Notes: generated by a model from the letters alone, not told the origin. Positions 1 through 7,937 are shown, numbered from the stretch's first letter. The stretch is 64,000 nucleotides of DNA from Wocania_A spongiicola (GCF_023502325.1 NZ_JAMFLZ010000004.1:310001-374000); one strand, 5' to 3'. Translations and numbers: made by a program.

Positions 1-1
1 T

Positions 2-73
2 GATAAAGGTGTTTTGGTAGCTATTATTTGCGATAGAGGAGATAGATATTTGTCTTCCAGTTTATTTGAGTAA
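2..73 (+). CDS. Cysteine synthase, C-terminal end (partial)
   Basis: Only the last 23 codons are in the window. They read to a TAA and contain the segment ICDRGDRYLSSSLFE. This closely matches the C-terminal end of O-acetylserine sulfhydrylases (CysK/CysM), which carry a DRGDRYLS-type motif just before the stop. The family makes cysteine from O-acetylserine and sulfide with PLP in the cytoplasm. It lies upstream of a methionine synthesis operon, so sulfur metabolism fits the context. CysK and CysM cannot be told apart from this fragment. Confidence 0.72.
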   Translation, partial: DKGVLVAIICDRGDRYLSSSLFE

Positions 74-120
74 ATTTACAATGGAGCCAGTCTAGCCCTT
101 AAGTAAATTTATATCCTTTA

Positions 121-1014
121 ATGAAAAAAATATTCTTCTTTGCTATTATCTTAATAGCTTGTAAACCGAATAAAGAAACTAATAAATCAACAGATTTTGA
201 AATAGGAATTATTGCAGACTGTCAATACTGTAATTGTGAAACACAAGGCAAGCGATTTTATAAACAATCACCAGATAAATTTAAGTCTGCAATAAAAGAG
301 TTAAATACTAAGAACTTAGATTACACAATTCATTTAGGCGATTTTATTGATCGTAATTTTGAAAGTTTTGATACAGTATTACCAATTTGGAACCGTTTAA
401 AATCTAAAAAATATCATGTTCTTGGTAATCATGATTTTAGTGTTCAAGATTCTTTAAAGCCTTTGGTGGCTTCTAAAATGGGATTAAAGAATCGTTACTA
501 TAGTTTTATCAAAAACAATTGGCGTTTTATTGTTTTAGATGGTAATGATCTTAGTTACCATGGAGCACTAACTTATGAAAAGGAAAAAGAAACAGATTCT
601 CTTTTTAATCTTTTAAAAATAAATAATGAACCTAATTTACAAACTTGGAACGGAGGCTTAAGTTCAAGCCAATTACAATGGATTGAAAAAGAACTAAAGG
701 ATGCAAAAAAAAACGATGAGTATGTTGGATTTTATTGTCATTTTCCTGCTGGGAGAGTTGGTGAAGCTCATAATTTATGGAATTACAAACAATTTCTTCA
801 GCTAATAAATAGTTACAATAACGTAAAATTTTATTTCAATGGACATAATCATAATGGTGATTATCTAGAAAAAAATAAGGTCCACCACATAACATTTAAA
901 GGGATGCTAGATACTAAAAAAGCATCAGCATTTGCTATTGCAAAATTCACTAAAGATTCAATTTTTATACAAGGTTATGGTAGAGAAACATCAAGAAGAT
1001 TAAAAATTAACTAG
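121..1014 (+). CDS. Calcineurin-like phosphoesterase lipoprotein, ADPRM-like (Mn-dependent ADP-ribose/CDP-alcohol diphosphatase family)
   Basis: The 297-residue protein starts with a lipoprotein signal ending in LIAC (Cys14), so it is probably membrane-anchored. The metallophosphoesterase motifs are in order: D33-x-Q35, GD at 73-74, GNHD at 102-105, a CHF near 206 and GHNH at 241-244. Beyond these, the blocks WNGGLSSSQLQW, LWNY and GHNHNGDY resemble the eukaryotic ADPRM proteins, which hydrolyse ADP-ribose and CDP-alcohols with manganese. That closer assignment rests on remembered motif similarity. The metallophosphoesterase fold is secure, while the substrate is inferred. It stands alone between a cysteine synthase and the SAM riboswitch. 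Confidence 0.8.
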   Translation: MKKIFFFAIILIACKPNKETNKSTDFEIGIIADCQYCNCETQGKRFYKQSPDKFKSAIKELNTKNLDYTIHLGDFIDRNFESFDTVLPIWNRLKSKKYHVLGNHDFSVQDSLKPLVASKMGLKNRYYSFIKNNWRFIVLDGNDLSYHGALTYEKEKETDSLFNLLKINNEPNLQTWNGGLSSSQLQWIEKELKDAKKNDEYVGFYCHFPAGRVGEAHNLWNYKQFLQLINSYNNVKFYFNGHNHNGDYLEKNKVHHITFKGMLDTKKASAFAIAKFTKDSIFIQGYGRETSRRLKIN

Positions 1015-1063
1015 GATAGTCTAAATTTTTAAATAAAAAAGGAACAAATAAAGTTAATTGTAT

Positions 1064-1071
1064 TACTTTTG
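1064..1071 (+). promoter_or_regulatory. Putative -7 promoter element before the SAM riboswitch
   Basis: TACTTTTG fits the Bacteroidota -7 consensus TAnnTTTG and lies about 30 bases before the first riboswitch helix. No convincing -33 TTTG is present at the right distance, so the call is tentative. Confidence 0.45.
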
Positions 1072-1100
1072 CTAATCAGTTCATTAATGTACTAATATTG

Positions 1101-1238
1101 TTATCAAGAAAGGTAGAGGGAATAGACCCTTTGAAGCCTTGGCAACCCTTTAACTTTTAAAGAAGGTGCTACATTCTACTAATATTTTAAAATGTTAGAA
1201 AGATAACGAAAAGTGTTTCTTTTACTTTTCTTGATGAC
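1101..1238 (+). ncRNA. SAM-I riboswitch (S-box)
   Basis: The region carries the S-box hallmarks in order. GTTATCAA (1101-1108) pairs with TTGATGAC (1231-1238) as P1. Then come AGAGGGAATAGACCCTTTGAAGCC with GGCAACC, AAGGTGCTACATTC, and GAAAGATAACG with a P4 helix GAAAAGT (1208-1214) / ACTTTTC (1224-1230). This aptamer binds S-adenosylmethionine and usually turns off methionine genes. It sits directly before the split methionine synthase operon. Only 21 bases separate P1 from the start codon and no intrinsic terminator is visible. Control may therefore act on translation or through an unusual switch. TTGAT in the P1 3' strand could also pair with ATCAA just before the ATG. Confidence 0.9.
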
Positions 1239-1259
1239 AATAGATATAAATAATATCAA

Positions 1260-2273
1260 ATGTCAAACATACAACAAGCTTTAAAACAACGTATTCTTGT
1301 ACTAGATGGTGCCATGGGAACTATGTTGCAAGCCTATAAATTTACCGAGGAAGATTTTAGAGGTGAGCGTTTTAAAAACTATCCAACGCCATTACAAGGG
1401 AACAATGACTTATTGTCTATTACACAGCCAAAGGCTATAAAAACTATTCATGCAAAATATTTTGAAGCTGGTGCAGATATTGTTGAAACCAACACGTTTT
1501 CTGGAACAACAATAGCTATGGCAGATTATCAAATGGAAGATTTGGTATACGAGCTCAATTATCAGTCAGCTAAAATAGCTAAAGAAGTGGCTGAAGAATT
1601 TACAGCTAAAGAGTCACATAAACCACGTTTTGTAGCTGGTTCTATTGGACCTACAAATAGAACTGCAAGTATGTCGCCAGATGTTAATGATCCTGGTTAT
1701 AGAGCTGTTACTTTTGATGAATTGCGTATAGCGTATAAACAGCAAGTGGAAGCTTTAGTTGATGGAGGTGTGGATTTATTATTAGTAGAAACGGTTTTCG
1801 ATACGCTTAACGCTAAAGCAGCATTATTTGCAATTGAAGAGGTTAAAGATGAAAGAAGTATAGATATTCCAATTATGTTAAGTGGGACTATAACAGATGC
1901 TTCTGGTAGAACATTATCGGGACAAACAGCTGAAGCTTTTTTAATTTCAGTGTCACATATACCACTATTATCCATTGGTTTTAATTGTGCCTTGGGCGCT
2001 AATTTATTACAACCCCATTTGGAAGCTATTGCCAATAAAACTGATTTTGCTATTTCAGCACATCCTAACGCAGGATTACCAAATGCTTTTGGTGAATATG
2101 ATGAAACTCCAGAAGAAATGGGCGAGCAAATTGAAGAATATTTAAAAAAGAATTTGATTAATATTATAGGTGGTTGTTGTGGAACATCACCAGAACATAT
2201 AAGGGTTATTACAAATATAGCAGCAAAGTATAAACCACGTCATCATGCTGAATTAGTTTCAAAAGTAAACTAA
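1260..2273 (+). CDS. metH: Methionine synthase, homocysteine-binding N-terminal subunit (split MetH)
   Basis: The 337-residue protein is the homocysteine S-methyltransferase domain alone. It has LDGAMGTMLQ at 15-24 and the zinc ligands Cys243 (FNCALG) and Cys306/Cys307 (GGCCGTSPEH). In most bacteria this is the first quarter of a protein of about 1200 residues. Here the folate, B12 and reactivation domains are in the separate protein at 2564-5239, so both subunits together should make the cobalamin-dependent enzyme that methylates homocysteine to methionine. It is the first gene after the SAM riboswitch. The betaine-homocysteine methyltransferase family shares this fold, but the neighbour settles the role. 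Confidence 0.93.
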   Translation: MSNIQQALKQRILVLDGAMGTMLQAYKFTEEDFRGERFKNYPTPLQGNNDLLSITQPKAIKTIHAKYFEAGADIVETNTFSGTTIAMADYQMEDLVYELNYQSAKIAKEVAEEFTAKESHKPRFVAGSIGPTNRTASMSPDVNDPGYRAVTFDELRIAYKQQVEALVDGGVDLLLVETVFDTLNAKAALFAIEEVKDERSIDIPIMLSGTITDASGRTLSGQTAEAFLISVSHIPLLSIGFNCALGANLLQPHLEAIANKTDFAISAHPNAGLPNAFGEYDETPEEMGEQIEEYLKKNLINIIGGCCGTSPEHIRVITNIAAKYKPRHHAELVSKVN

Positions 2274-2282
2274 ATCAAGAAT

Positions 2283-2564
2283 ATGATTCTAGAAGTTGCC
2301 ATATTGAATATAAAAGAAGGGTTTTCTGAGCTTTTTGAAACTAATTTTCAAAAAGCTGAAAGCGTCATTTCATCAATGAAAGGCTATATATCACATGAAT
2401 TGAAGAAATGTATAGAGGAAGACGGTAAATATATATTATTAGTGAACTGGGAAACGATTGAAGATCATGAAATAGGGTTTAGAAAATCAGAACAATATCA
2501 AGAATGGAAAGCTCTGCTGCACCATTTTTATGAACCTTTTCCAGTAGTAGAACATTATAAATAA
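2283..2564 (+). CDS. ABM-domain (antibiotic biosynthesis monooxygenase-like) small protein
   Basis: This is a 93-residue single-domain protein of the dimeric alpha/beta-barrel (ABM) type. It begins with a beta strand MILEVAILNI, followed by a helix, a central GYISHELKKC segment and the typical LLVNWETIEDHE strand-helix. Family members include heme-degrading and quinol monooxygenases, but many have no known substrate. It lies 9 bases after the first half of methionine synthase, and its TAA overlaps the ATG of the second half (TAATG), so it should be co-translated with the methionine synthase subunits. A role in protecting or assisting the enzyme is only a guess from position. Confidence 0.8.
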   Translation: MILEVAILNIKEGFSELFETNFQKAESVISSMKGYISHELKKCIEEDGKYILLVNWETIEDHEIGFRKSEQYQEWKALLHHFYEPFPVVEHYK

Positions 2565-5239
2565 TGAAGGTGAAACAAACAAAATATATGAAACTTTCAG
2601 GATTAGAACCATTAATCCTTAATGAAAACAGCAACTTTATAAATGTTGGTGAACGAACGAATGTTGCTGGATCACGAAAGTTTTTGCGCTTAATAAAAGA
2701 AGAGAAATTTGATGAAGCATTAGATATTGCACGTCACCAAGTTGATGGTGGTGCACAAATTATCGACATCAATATGGATGATGGTTTAATTGACGGAAAG
2801 GAGTCCATGGTTCGTTTTCTAAACCTTATAGCTGCCGAACCAGATATTTGTCGTGTGCCAATAATGATAGATAGCTCTAAATGGGAAATTATTGAAGCTG
2901 GACTTCAAGTAGTACAAGGTAAATGCGTAGTAAATTCTATTTCTTTAAAAGAGGGCGAAGACAAATTTATATGGGAAGCTAAACAAATTAAGCGCTATGG
3001 GGCAGCAGTTATTATAATGGCATTTGATGAGATTGGGCAAGCCGATAACTATGAAAGGCGTATAGAAATAGCTAAACGGTCGTATGATGTTTTGGTAAAC
3101 AAAGTTGGGTTTCCTTCTGAAGATATTATTTTTGATTTAAATATATTTCCTGTAGCAACGGGGATGGAAGAGCATCGGAAAAATGCAATTGATTTTATTG
3201 AAGCTACAAGATGGGTTCGGAAAAACCTTGAAAATGTTAGTGTTAGTGGAGGGGTAAGTAATGTTTCATTTTCGTTTAGAGGAAATGATGGCGTTCGCGA
3301 AGCGATGCACTCGGTATTTTTGTACCATGCTATTCAAGCAGGTATGAATATGGGAATTGTAAACCCTGCTATGTTGGAAGTATATGACGATATTCCAAAA
3401 GATTTATTAGAGCATGTTGAAGATGTTATTTTAGATAGAAGAGATGATGCAACAGAGCGATTATTAGATTTTGCTGAAACCGTAAAAGGGACTAAAGCGG
3501 AAAAAACTGTAGACTTATCTTGGAGAGAAAACCCATTACAAGAGCGTATTACACATGCTTTAGTAAAAGGAATTGATGCATTTATTATTGAAGATGTAGA
3601 AGTTGCAAGGCAAGAAGCAGAAAAACCCATTGAAGTTATTGAAGGTCATTTAATGATTGGGATGAATGTTGTTGGTGATTTGTTTGGAGCAGGAAAAATG
3701 TTCTTGCCTCAAGTAGTAAAGTCAGCGCGAGTTATGAAAAAAGCAGTAGCCTATTTAAATCCATTTATAGAAGCTGAAAAGGGAGAAGAACAAAAAGCTT
3801 TAGGGAAAGTATTAATGGCAACGGTAAAAGGCGATGTGCACGATATTGGAAAGAATATTGTAAGTGTTGTTTTGGGATGTAACAACTATGAAATAGTGGA
3901 TTTAGGAGTTATGGTTCCTCCTGAAAAAATTATTGAAGCGGCTATAAAAGAAGATGTGGATGTTATAGGACTGTCTGGTTTAATTACGCCATCCCTTGAT
4001 GAAATGGTGTATTTAGCTAAAGAAATGGAACGCCAGAATTTTAAAGTGCCATTATTAATTGGTGGAGCTACAACCTCAAAGGCACATACTGCAGTTAAGA
4101 TTGATACGCAATATAAAAATGCAGTGGTTCATGTAAATGACGCTTCAAGAGCAGTAACTGTAGTGGGAGATTTATTGAATAAAAAAACTGCACACGAATA
4201 CACAACAAAGCTAAAAGAGGATTATGATGAGTTTAGAACTAAGTTTTTAAAACGAGGAAAGGAAAAGTCATATATATCAATAGAAGAAGCACGAAAAAGA
4301 AAGTTTAAAATAAATTGGAAAAATCTTGAAATTTTCAAGCCTAAAGAGTTAGGTGTTCAAGTTCTAAAACAATTGAGTTTAAAAGAATTATTACCATTTA
4401 TAGATTGGAGTCCGTTTTTTAGAAGCTGGGATTTACACGGTAAATTTCCAGATATTTTAACTGATGAGGTTGTTGGCGAACAAGCCACTCAGTTGTATGA
4501 TGATGCACAAGAAATGATTGAGCAAATAGTCGCTAAACAATTACTAAAACCTAAAGCGGTGTTTGGCCTATTTGAAGCTAACACAGTAAATGAAGATGAT
4601 ATTTCTATAAAGAAAAAAGGAAAAGAAATTGCAGTTTTTAGAACATTGCGTCAGCAATTAAAAAAACGAGAAGGTATACCCAATCACGCATTAGCAGATT
4701 TTGTTGCACCTAAAGAGACTGGTAAGATAGATTATATGGGTGCATTTTGTGTGGGCATTTTTGGTGCACAAGAATTAGCTAATTTTTATAAAGAAAAAGA
4801 AGACGATTATAATGCTATTATGGCACAAGCTATAGCTGATCGTTTTGCTGAGGCCTTTGCAGAATATTTGCATAAACAAGTAAGAATAAAGCATTGGGGT
4901 TACGCTGAAGATGAAGATTTAACAAATCAAGATTTAATTAAAGAAAGTTATAAAGGTATTCGTCCAGCTCCAGGTTATCCGGCATGCCCAGATCATTTAG
5001 AAAAAGAAACTATTTGGGAATTGTTAGATGTTGAACAGTTAATTGATGTAAAACTAACAGAAAGTTTAGCCATGTGGCCAGCGGCGGCGGTTTCGGGGTA
5101 TTATTTTGGAAATCCAGAAGCCAAATATTTTGGTTTAGGAAAAATTACAGATGACCAAGTTACTGATTATGCCACAAGAAAAGGTATTACGAAAGATAAA
5201 GCAAGAAAATGGTTGCATCCTAATATAGCAAGTCGTTAG
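2564..5239 (+). CDS. metH: Methionine synthase, folate/cobalamin/reactivation subunit (split MetH)
   Basis: The 891-residue protein contains the remaining MetH modules in the normal order. The pterin-binding domain starts near residue 26 (INVGERTNVAGS). A B12 cap and Rossmann domain follow, with the cobalamin-ligand motif DVHDIGKN around 424-431 and GGATTSK near 508. The C-terminal SAM-dependent reactivation domain has RPAPGYPACPDH near 800. It transfers the methyl group of methyltetrahydrofolate through cobalamin to homocysteine bound on the partner subunit. The start codon overlaps the stop of the ABM gene by one base, which suggests translational coupling. All catalytic landmarks expected of this part are present. 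Confidence 0.95.
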   Translation: MKVKQTKYMKLSGLEPLILNENSNFINVGERTNVAGSRKFLRLIKEEKFDEALDIARHQVDGGAQIIDINMDDGLIDGKESMVRFLNLIAAEPDICRVPIMIDSSKWEIIEAGLQVVQGKCVVNSISLKEGEDKFIWEAKQIKRYGAAVIIMAFDEIGQADNYERRIEIAKRSYDVLVNKVGFPSEDIIFDLNIFPVATGMEEHRKNAIDFIEATRWVRKNLENVSVSGGVSNVSFSFRGNDGVREAMHSVFLYHAIQAGMNMGIVNPAMLEVYDDIPKDLLEHVEDVILDRRDDATERLLDFAETVKGTKAEKTVDLSWRENPLQERITHALVKGIDAFIIEDVEVARQEAEKPIEVIEGHLMIGMNVVGDLFGAGKMFLPQVVKSARVMKKAVAYLNPFIEAEKGEEQKALGKVLMATVKGDVHDIGKNIVSVVLGCNNYEIVDLGVMVPPEKIIEAAIKEDVDVIGLSGLITPSLDEMVYLAKEMERQNFKVPLLIGGATTSKAHTAVKIDTQYKNAVVHVNDASRAVTVVGDLLNKKTAHEYTTKLKEDYDEFRTKFLKRGKEKSYISIEEARKRKFKINWKNLEIFKPKELGVQVLKQLSLKELLPFIDWSPFFRSWDLHGKFPDILTDEVVGEQATQLYDDAQEMIEQIVAKQLLKPKAVFGLFEANTVNEDDISIKKKGKEIAVFRTLRQQLKKREGIPNHALADFVAPKETGKIDYMGAFCVGIFGAQELANFYKEKEDDYNAIMAQAIADRFAEAFAEYLHKQVRIKHWGYAEDEDLTNQDLIKESYKGIRPAPGYPACPDHLEKETIWELLDVEQLIDVKLTESLAMWPAAAVSGYYFGNPEAKYFGLGKITDDQVTDYATRKGITKDKARKWLHPNIASR

Positions 5240-5298
5240 AAATGAATTTAAAATTAACAATTTCTTTCACTTCAACTAATAAATAGAGGTGATCAAAG

Positions 5299-5317
5299 TT
5301 AGACATTTGTAGTCTAA
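5299..5317 (+). promoter_or_regulatory. Palindrome resembling a BlaI/MecI-type operator
   Basis: TTAGAC (5299-5304) and GTCTAA (5312-5317) form a perfect inverted repeat around ATTTGTA. The opposite strand reads TTAGACTACAAATGTCTAA, which contains a TACAnATGT core like operators of BlaI/MecI repressors. It ends 11 bases before a 29-codon ORF. No BlaI gene is in the window, so the assignment is inference. Confidence 0.4.
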
Positions 5318-5328
5318 ATAAAGTAAAA

Positions 5329-5418
5329 ATGAAAAAGTACAGAATTGAAATTAGGTTTTTTATACAATTCTTGATGTTAGCTTTATTAGCTTTAAGTATT
5401 GCTTATTTTTTAAAATAA
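5329..5418 (+). CDS. Putative 29-residue membrane peptide
   Basis: ATG to TAA encodes 29 residues: a basic start (MKKYRIEIR), a hydrophobic stretch of about 18 residues (FFIQFLMLALLALSIAYF) and a final Lys. This would be a single membrane-spanning segment. It is preceded by the palindrome at 5299-5317 and followed 19 bases later by the next small gene. I do not recognise it. In AT-rich DNA a short hydrophobic ORF can arise by chance, so expression is uncertain. It could instead be a remnant of a longer membrane protein. Confidence 0.35.
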   Translation: MKKYRIEIRFFIQFLMLALLALSIAYFLK

Positions 5419-5437
5419 AACCTAGAGAAAAGAATAA

Positions 5438-5677
5438 ATGAAATCAAAATATATTGAATTAACATTAGGAAGTCATATTATTAGTCATGGATACGATAGC
5501 AATAATAAAGAAATAACAGAGGAAGTAACTGTTAGTGGTTTCTCAAAAAAGATTGTGGCAATTTCCAGAATTAAATCAGTTAGTGAAAAATATATACTAA
5601 CAGATTATGTCGATGGAAGATGGATATATTGGGAATATGAAGAAGCTTTTGACGAGCTTAAAAAGCAGCTAGTTTAG
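5438..5677 (+). CDS. Hypothetical 79-residue protein
   Basis: The protein has no signal peptide or membrane segment and mixes charged and aromatic residues. It begins MKSKYIELTLGSH and ends with a helix-like EEAFDELKKQLV. A predicted run of beta strands (ELTLGSHIISHGY, EEVTVSGFSKKIVAIS, YILTDYVDGRWIYWEY) suggests a small beta-rich fold. I do not recognise the family. It lies inside the methionine operon between the large methionine synthase subunit and metF, and is followed immediately by a structured repeat. No function can be inferred beyond that position. Confidence 0.6.
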   Translation: MKSKYIELTLGSHIISHGYDSNNKEITEEVTVSGFSKKIVAISRIKSVSEKYILTDYVDGRWIYWEYEEAFDELKKQLV

Positions 5678-5680
5678 TTT

Positions 5681-5758
5681 GCGTTAACGATTGAAACGGC
5701 ATCCTTTTTTATGAAACGAAAAAGATATAGCGAAAAGCGCGACCCTAGTGGTAACGCC
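5681..5758 (+). repeat. Structured intergenic element, copy 1
   Basis: GCGTTA (5681-5686) pairs with TAACGC (5752-5757). Inside are a second short helix (C5688-G5689 with C5738-G5739), an apical hairpin ATCCTTTTT/AAAAAGAT (5701-5726) and a small ACC/GGT hairpin (5743-5752). Related copies are at 27184-27271 (minus) and 43422-43505. Compensatory base changes between copies argue for an RNA structure. It lies between the 79-residue ORF and metF. Confidence 0.75.
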
Positions 5759-5797
5759 AAAAAACAAAAAATAGATACTGAAATAAATTCAGCTTAA

Positions 5798-6751
5798 ATG
5801 AAAGTAACAGATCACATTAAAAAAGCAAAAGGGAACACCTTGTTTTCGTTTGAAATTATACCACCAAAAAAAGGAAAGAACATCCAAGAGTTATACAACA
5901 ATATAGACCCGCTGATGGAATTTAATCCACCATTTATTGACGTGACAACATCTAGAGAGGAGTTTGTTTACATAGAGAAAGAAGGGTTGTTTGACAGAAA
6001 GATTACCAGAATGCGCCCAGGTACTTTAGGTATTTGTGCCGCTATAAAACACAAGTATAATGTAGATACGGTGCCACATGTGTTGTGTGGAGGATTTACA
6101 AAAGAAGAAACAGAATATTTGTTAGTCGATTGTCATTATTTAGGTATTGATAATGTGATGGCGTTACGTGGTGATGCTATGAAAGGCGAACAATACTTTA
6201 AAGCAACAAAAGGAGGGCATTCATATGCCACGCAGTTAGTAGACCAAATTCAGAATTTAAATTCAGGTAAATATCTACACGGAACTTTAGACGTTGATGA
6301 TAAAGCAGATTTTTGCATTGGAGTTGCTGGATATCCAGAAAAACATTTAGAATCTCCATCAATGCAAAGTGATTTAAAGCGTTTAAAAGAAAAGGTTGAT
6401 GCTGGAGCCGATTATGTAGTTACTCAAATGTTTTTTGATAATAAGAAATATTTTGAATTTGTTGATGCTGCTAAAAAAGAAGGGATTAATGTACCAATTA
6501 TTCCAGGTATTAAACCAATAGCTGTAAAGCGACATTTGCAATTGTTACCTCAAGTATTCAAAATAGATTTACCAGAAACATTAATTAGCGAAGTTGAAAA
6601 ATGTTCAGATAACAAACAAGTGCGTCAAGTTGGTGTAGAGTGGTGTATACAGCAATCAAAAGAGCTTTTAGATGCAGGTGTTCCTGTACTCCATTACTAT
6701 TCAATGGGTAAAAGTGATAATATAAAATCTATTGCATCACAGTTATTTTAA
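5798..6751 (+). CDS. metF: Methylenetetrahydrofolate reductase
   Basis: The 317-residue protein matches the usual bacterial MetF length of about 300. It shows the family start FSFEIIPPKKGKN, FIDVTTSREE, NVMALRGDA, the FAD/folate-site segment VTQMFFDN and IPGIKPI. It reduces methylene- to methyltetrahydrofolate using FAD and NAD(P)H, which supplies the methyl donor for the methionine synthase encoded upstream. Its ATG lies directly after the TAA of a chance-looking 28-codon ORF that begins inside the structured element. It is probably part of the riboswitch-controlled operon, although 120 bases separate it from the preceding gene. Confidence 0.95.
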   Translation: MKVTDHIKKAKGNTLFSFEIIPPKKGKNIQELYNNIDPLMEFNPPFIDVTTSREEFVYIEKEGLFDRKITRMRPGTLGICAAIKHKYNVDTVPHVLCGGFTKEETEYLLVDCHYLGIDNVMALRGDAMKGEQYFKATKGGHSYATQLVDQIQNLNSGKYLHGTLDVDDKADFCIGVAGYPEKHLESPSMQSDLKRLKEKVDAGADYVVTQMFFDNKKYFEFVDAAKKEGINVPIIPGIKPIAVKRHLQLLPQVFKIDLPETLISEVEKCSDNKQVRQVGVEWCIQQSKELLDAGVPVLHYYSMGKSDNIKSIASQLF

Positions 6752-6836
6752 ATAATCTATTACTTTTGCTACATCCTTTTTATTCAAAAATCGCCCATTT
6801 TATAATTAAAAAGGTATTATATAAGCAAATCTATTA

Positions 6837-7937
6837 ATGAGGTTATTTTTAATCTTTCTTTTTTGTGTTGTAAGTTGTATGTTGTTTTCTCAAGAAAAAG
6901 AACATACTTCTTATTTAGATCTTAGTTATTTTAAAGGCAATATTGCATTGCATAATAATGATATTCTTCATTTAATAAAAGGACATCCCGAAGGTTATAT
7001 TTTAAGTTGGAATAAAAAAACGTTTGGATATAACGATTGGGAACAGCGCTATAATTATCCAGATTATGGTATTTCGTTTGCGTATCAAAATTTAAAAAAC
7101 GAGGTTTTAGGTGAAGTATCCTCATTGTATGCGCATTATAATTTTTACTTTTTAAAAAGAAACTTGATGTTTCGTATCGGGCAAGGGCTTGCTTTTACTA
7201 CTAATCCATACGATAAAGATAACAACTTTAGGAACATTGCTTTTGGTTCTAAATTAATGAGTAGTACTTATGTAATGTTTAATTATAAAAAGGAACGAGT
7301 TCTAGATAACTTTGGTTTCCAAGCAGGGTTATCACTCATTCACTACTCTAATGCAAATGTTAAGGCTCCCAATACAAGTATTAATTCGTTAACATTTAAT
7401 TTAGGGGTTACTTATAGTTTAGATGATGAAGATCTAGAGTTTGTTACCACATTACCTGAAACTAATGATGAAAAGTTCACACAGCCTGTAAAGTATAATT
7501 TGGCTTTTAGGAGTGGTGTAAATGAGAGTGATGTAGTTGGTAGCGGACAGTTTCCTTTTTATATTCTATCTGCTTATGCAGATAAAAGAATTAACCCTAA
7601 AAGCGCTTTGCAGTTTGGAACAGATGTGTTTTTTTCAAATTTTTTAAAAGAGCTTATTTATTATAAAAGTGTAGCTTTTCCTGAAGAAAATGTTTCTGGA
7701 AATGAGGATTATAAACGAGTAGGAGTTTTTGTAGGACATGAGTTATTTATAAATAAAACATCATTAATAACTCAATTAGGATATTATGTATATTATCCAT
7801 TTGACTTTGAAGGGAAAACCTATTTTAGAGTGGGTTTAAAACGCTATATAAATGATAAATGGTTTGGCGCCTTAACATTAAAATCACATGGAGCTAAAGC
7901 TGAAGCTGTTGAATTTGGAATAGGAGTTAGGTTATGA
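6837..7937 (+). CDS. Acyloxyacyl hydrolase / lipid A deacylase (PagL-like) outer-membrane protein
   Basis: The 366-residue protein has a signal peptide (hydrophobic MRLFLIFLFCVVSC, then SQEKE) and alternating strands of an outer-membrane barrel. The segment GFQAGLSLIHYSNAN has His169 and Ser171 in the H-x-S arrangement of the PagL catalytic pair. PagL removes the 3-O-linked acyl chain of lipid A. This protein is about twice the length of Pseudomonas PagL, with a second barrel-like half from about 220 onward. A TACTTTTG promoter element is at 6761-6768. The stop overlaps the start of the next gene by four bases (ATGA). The barrel hydrolase family is well supported, the exact substrate less so. 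Confidence 0.75.
   Translation: MRLFLIFLFCVVSCMLFSQEKEHTSYLDLSYFKGNIALHNNDILHLIKGHPEGYILSWNKKTFGYNDWEQRYNYPDYGISFAYQNLKNEVLGEVSSLYAHYNFYFLKRNLMFRIGQGLAFTTNPYDKDNNFRNIAFGSKLMSSTYVMFNYKKERVLDNFGFQAGLSLIHYSNANVKAPNTSINSLTFNLGVTYSLDDEDLEFVTTLPETNDEKFTQPVKYNLAFRSGVNESDVVGSGQFPFYILSAYADKRINPKSALQFGTDVFFSNFLKELIYYKSVAFPEENVSGNEDYKRVGVFVGHELFINKTSLITQLGYYVYYPFDFEGKTYFRVGLKRYINDKWFGALTLKSHGAKAEAVEFGIGVRL

Noticed and set aside
1697..2035. Antisense reading frame within the first methionine synthase gene
   Set aside because: It has no recognisable motif and mirrors a strongly conserved coding gene; other antisense frames were dropped for the same reason.
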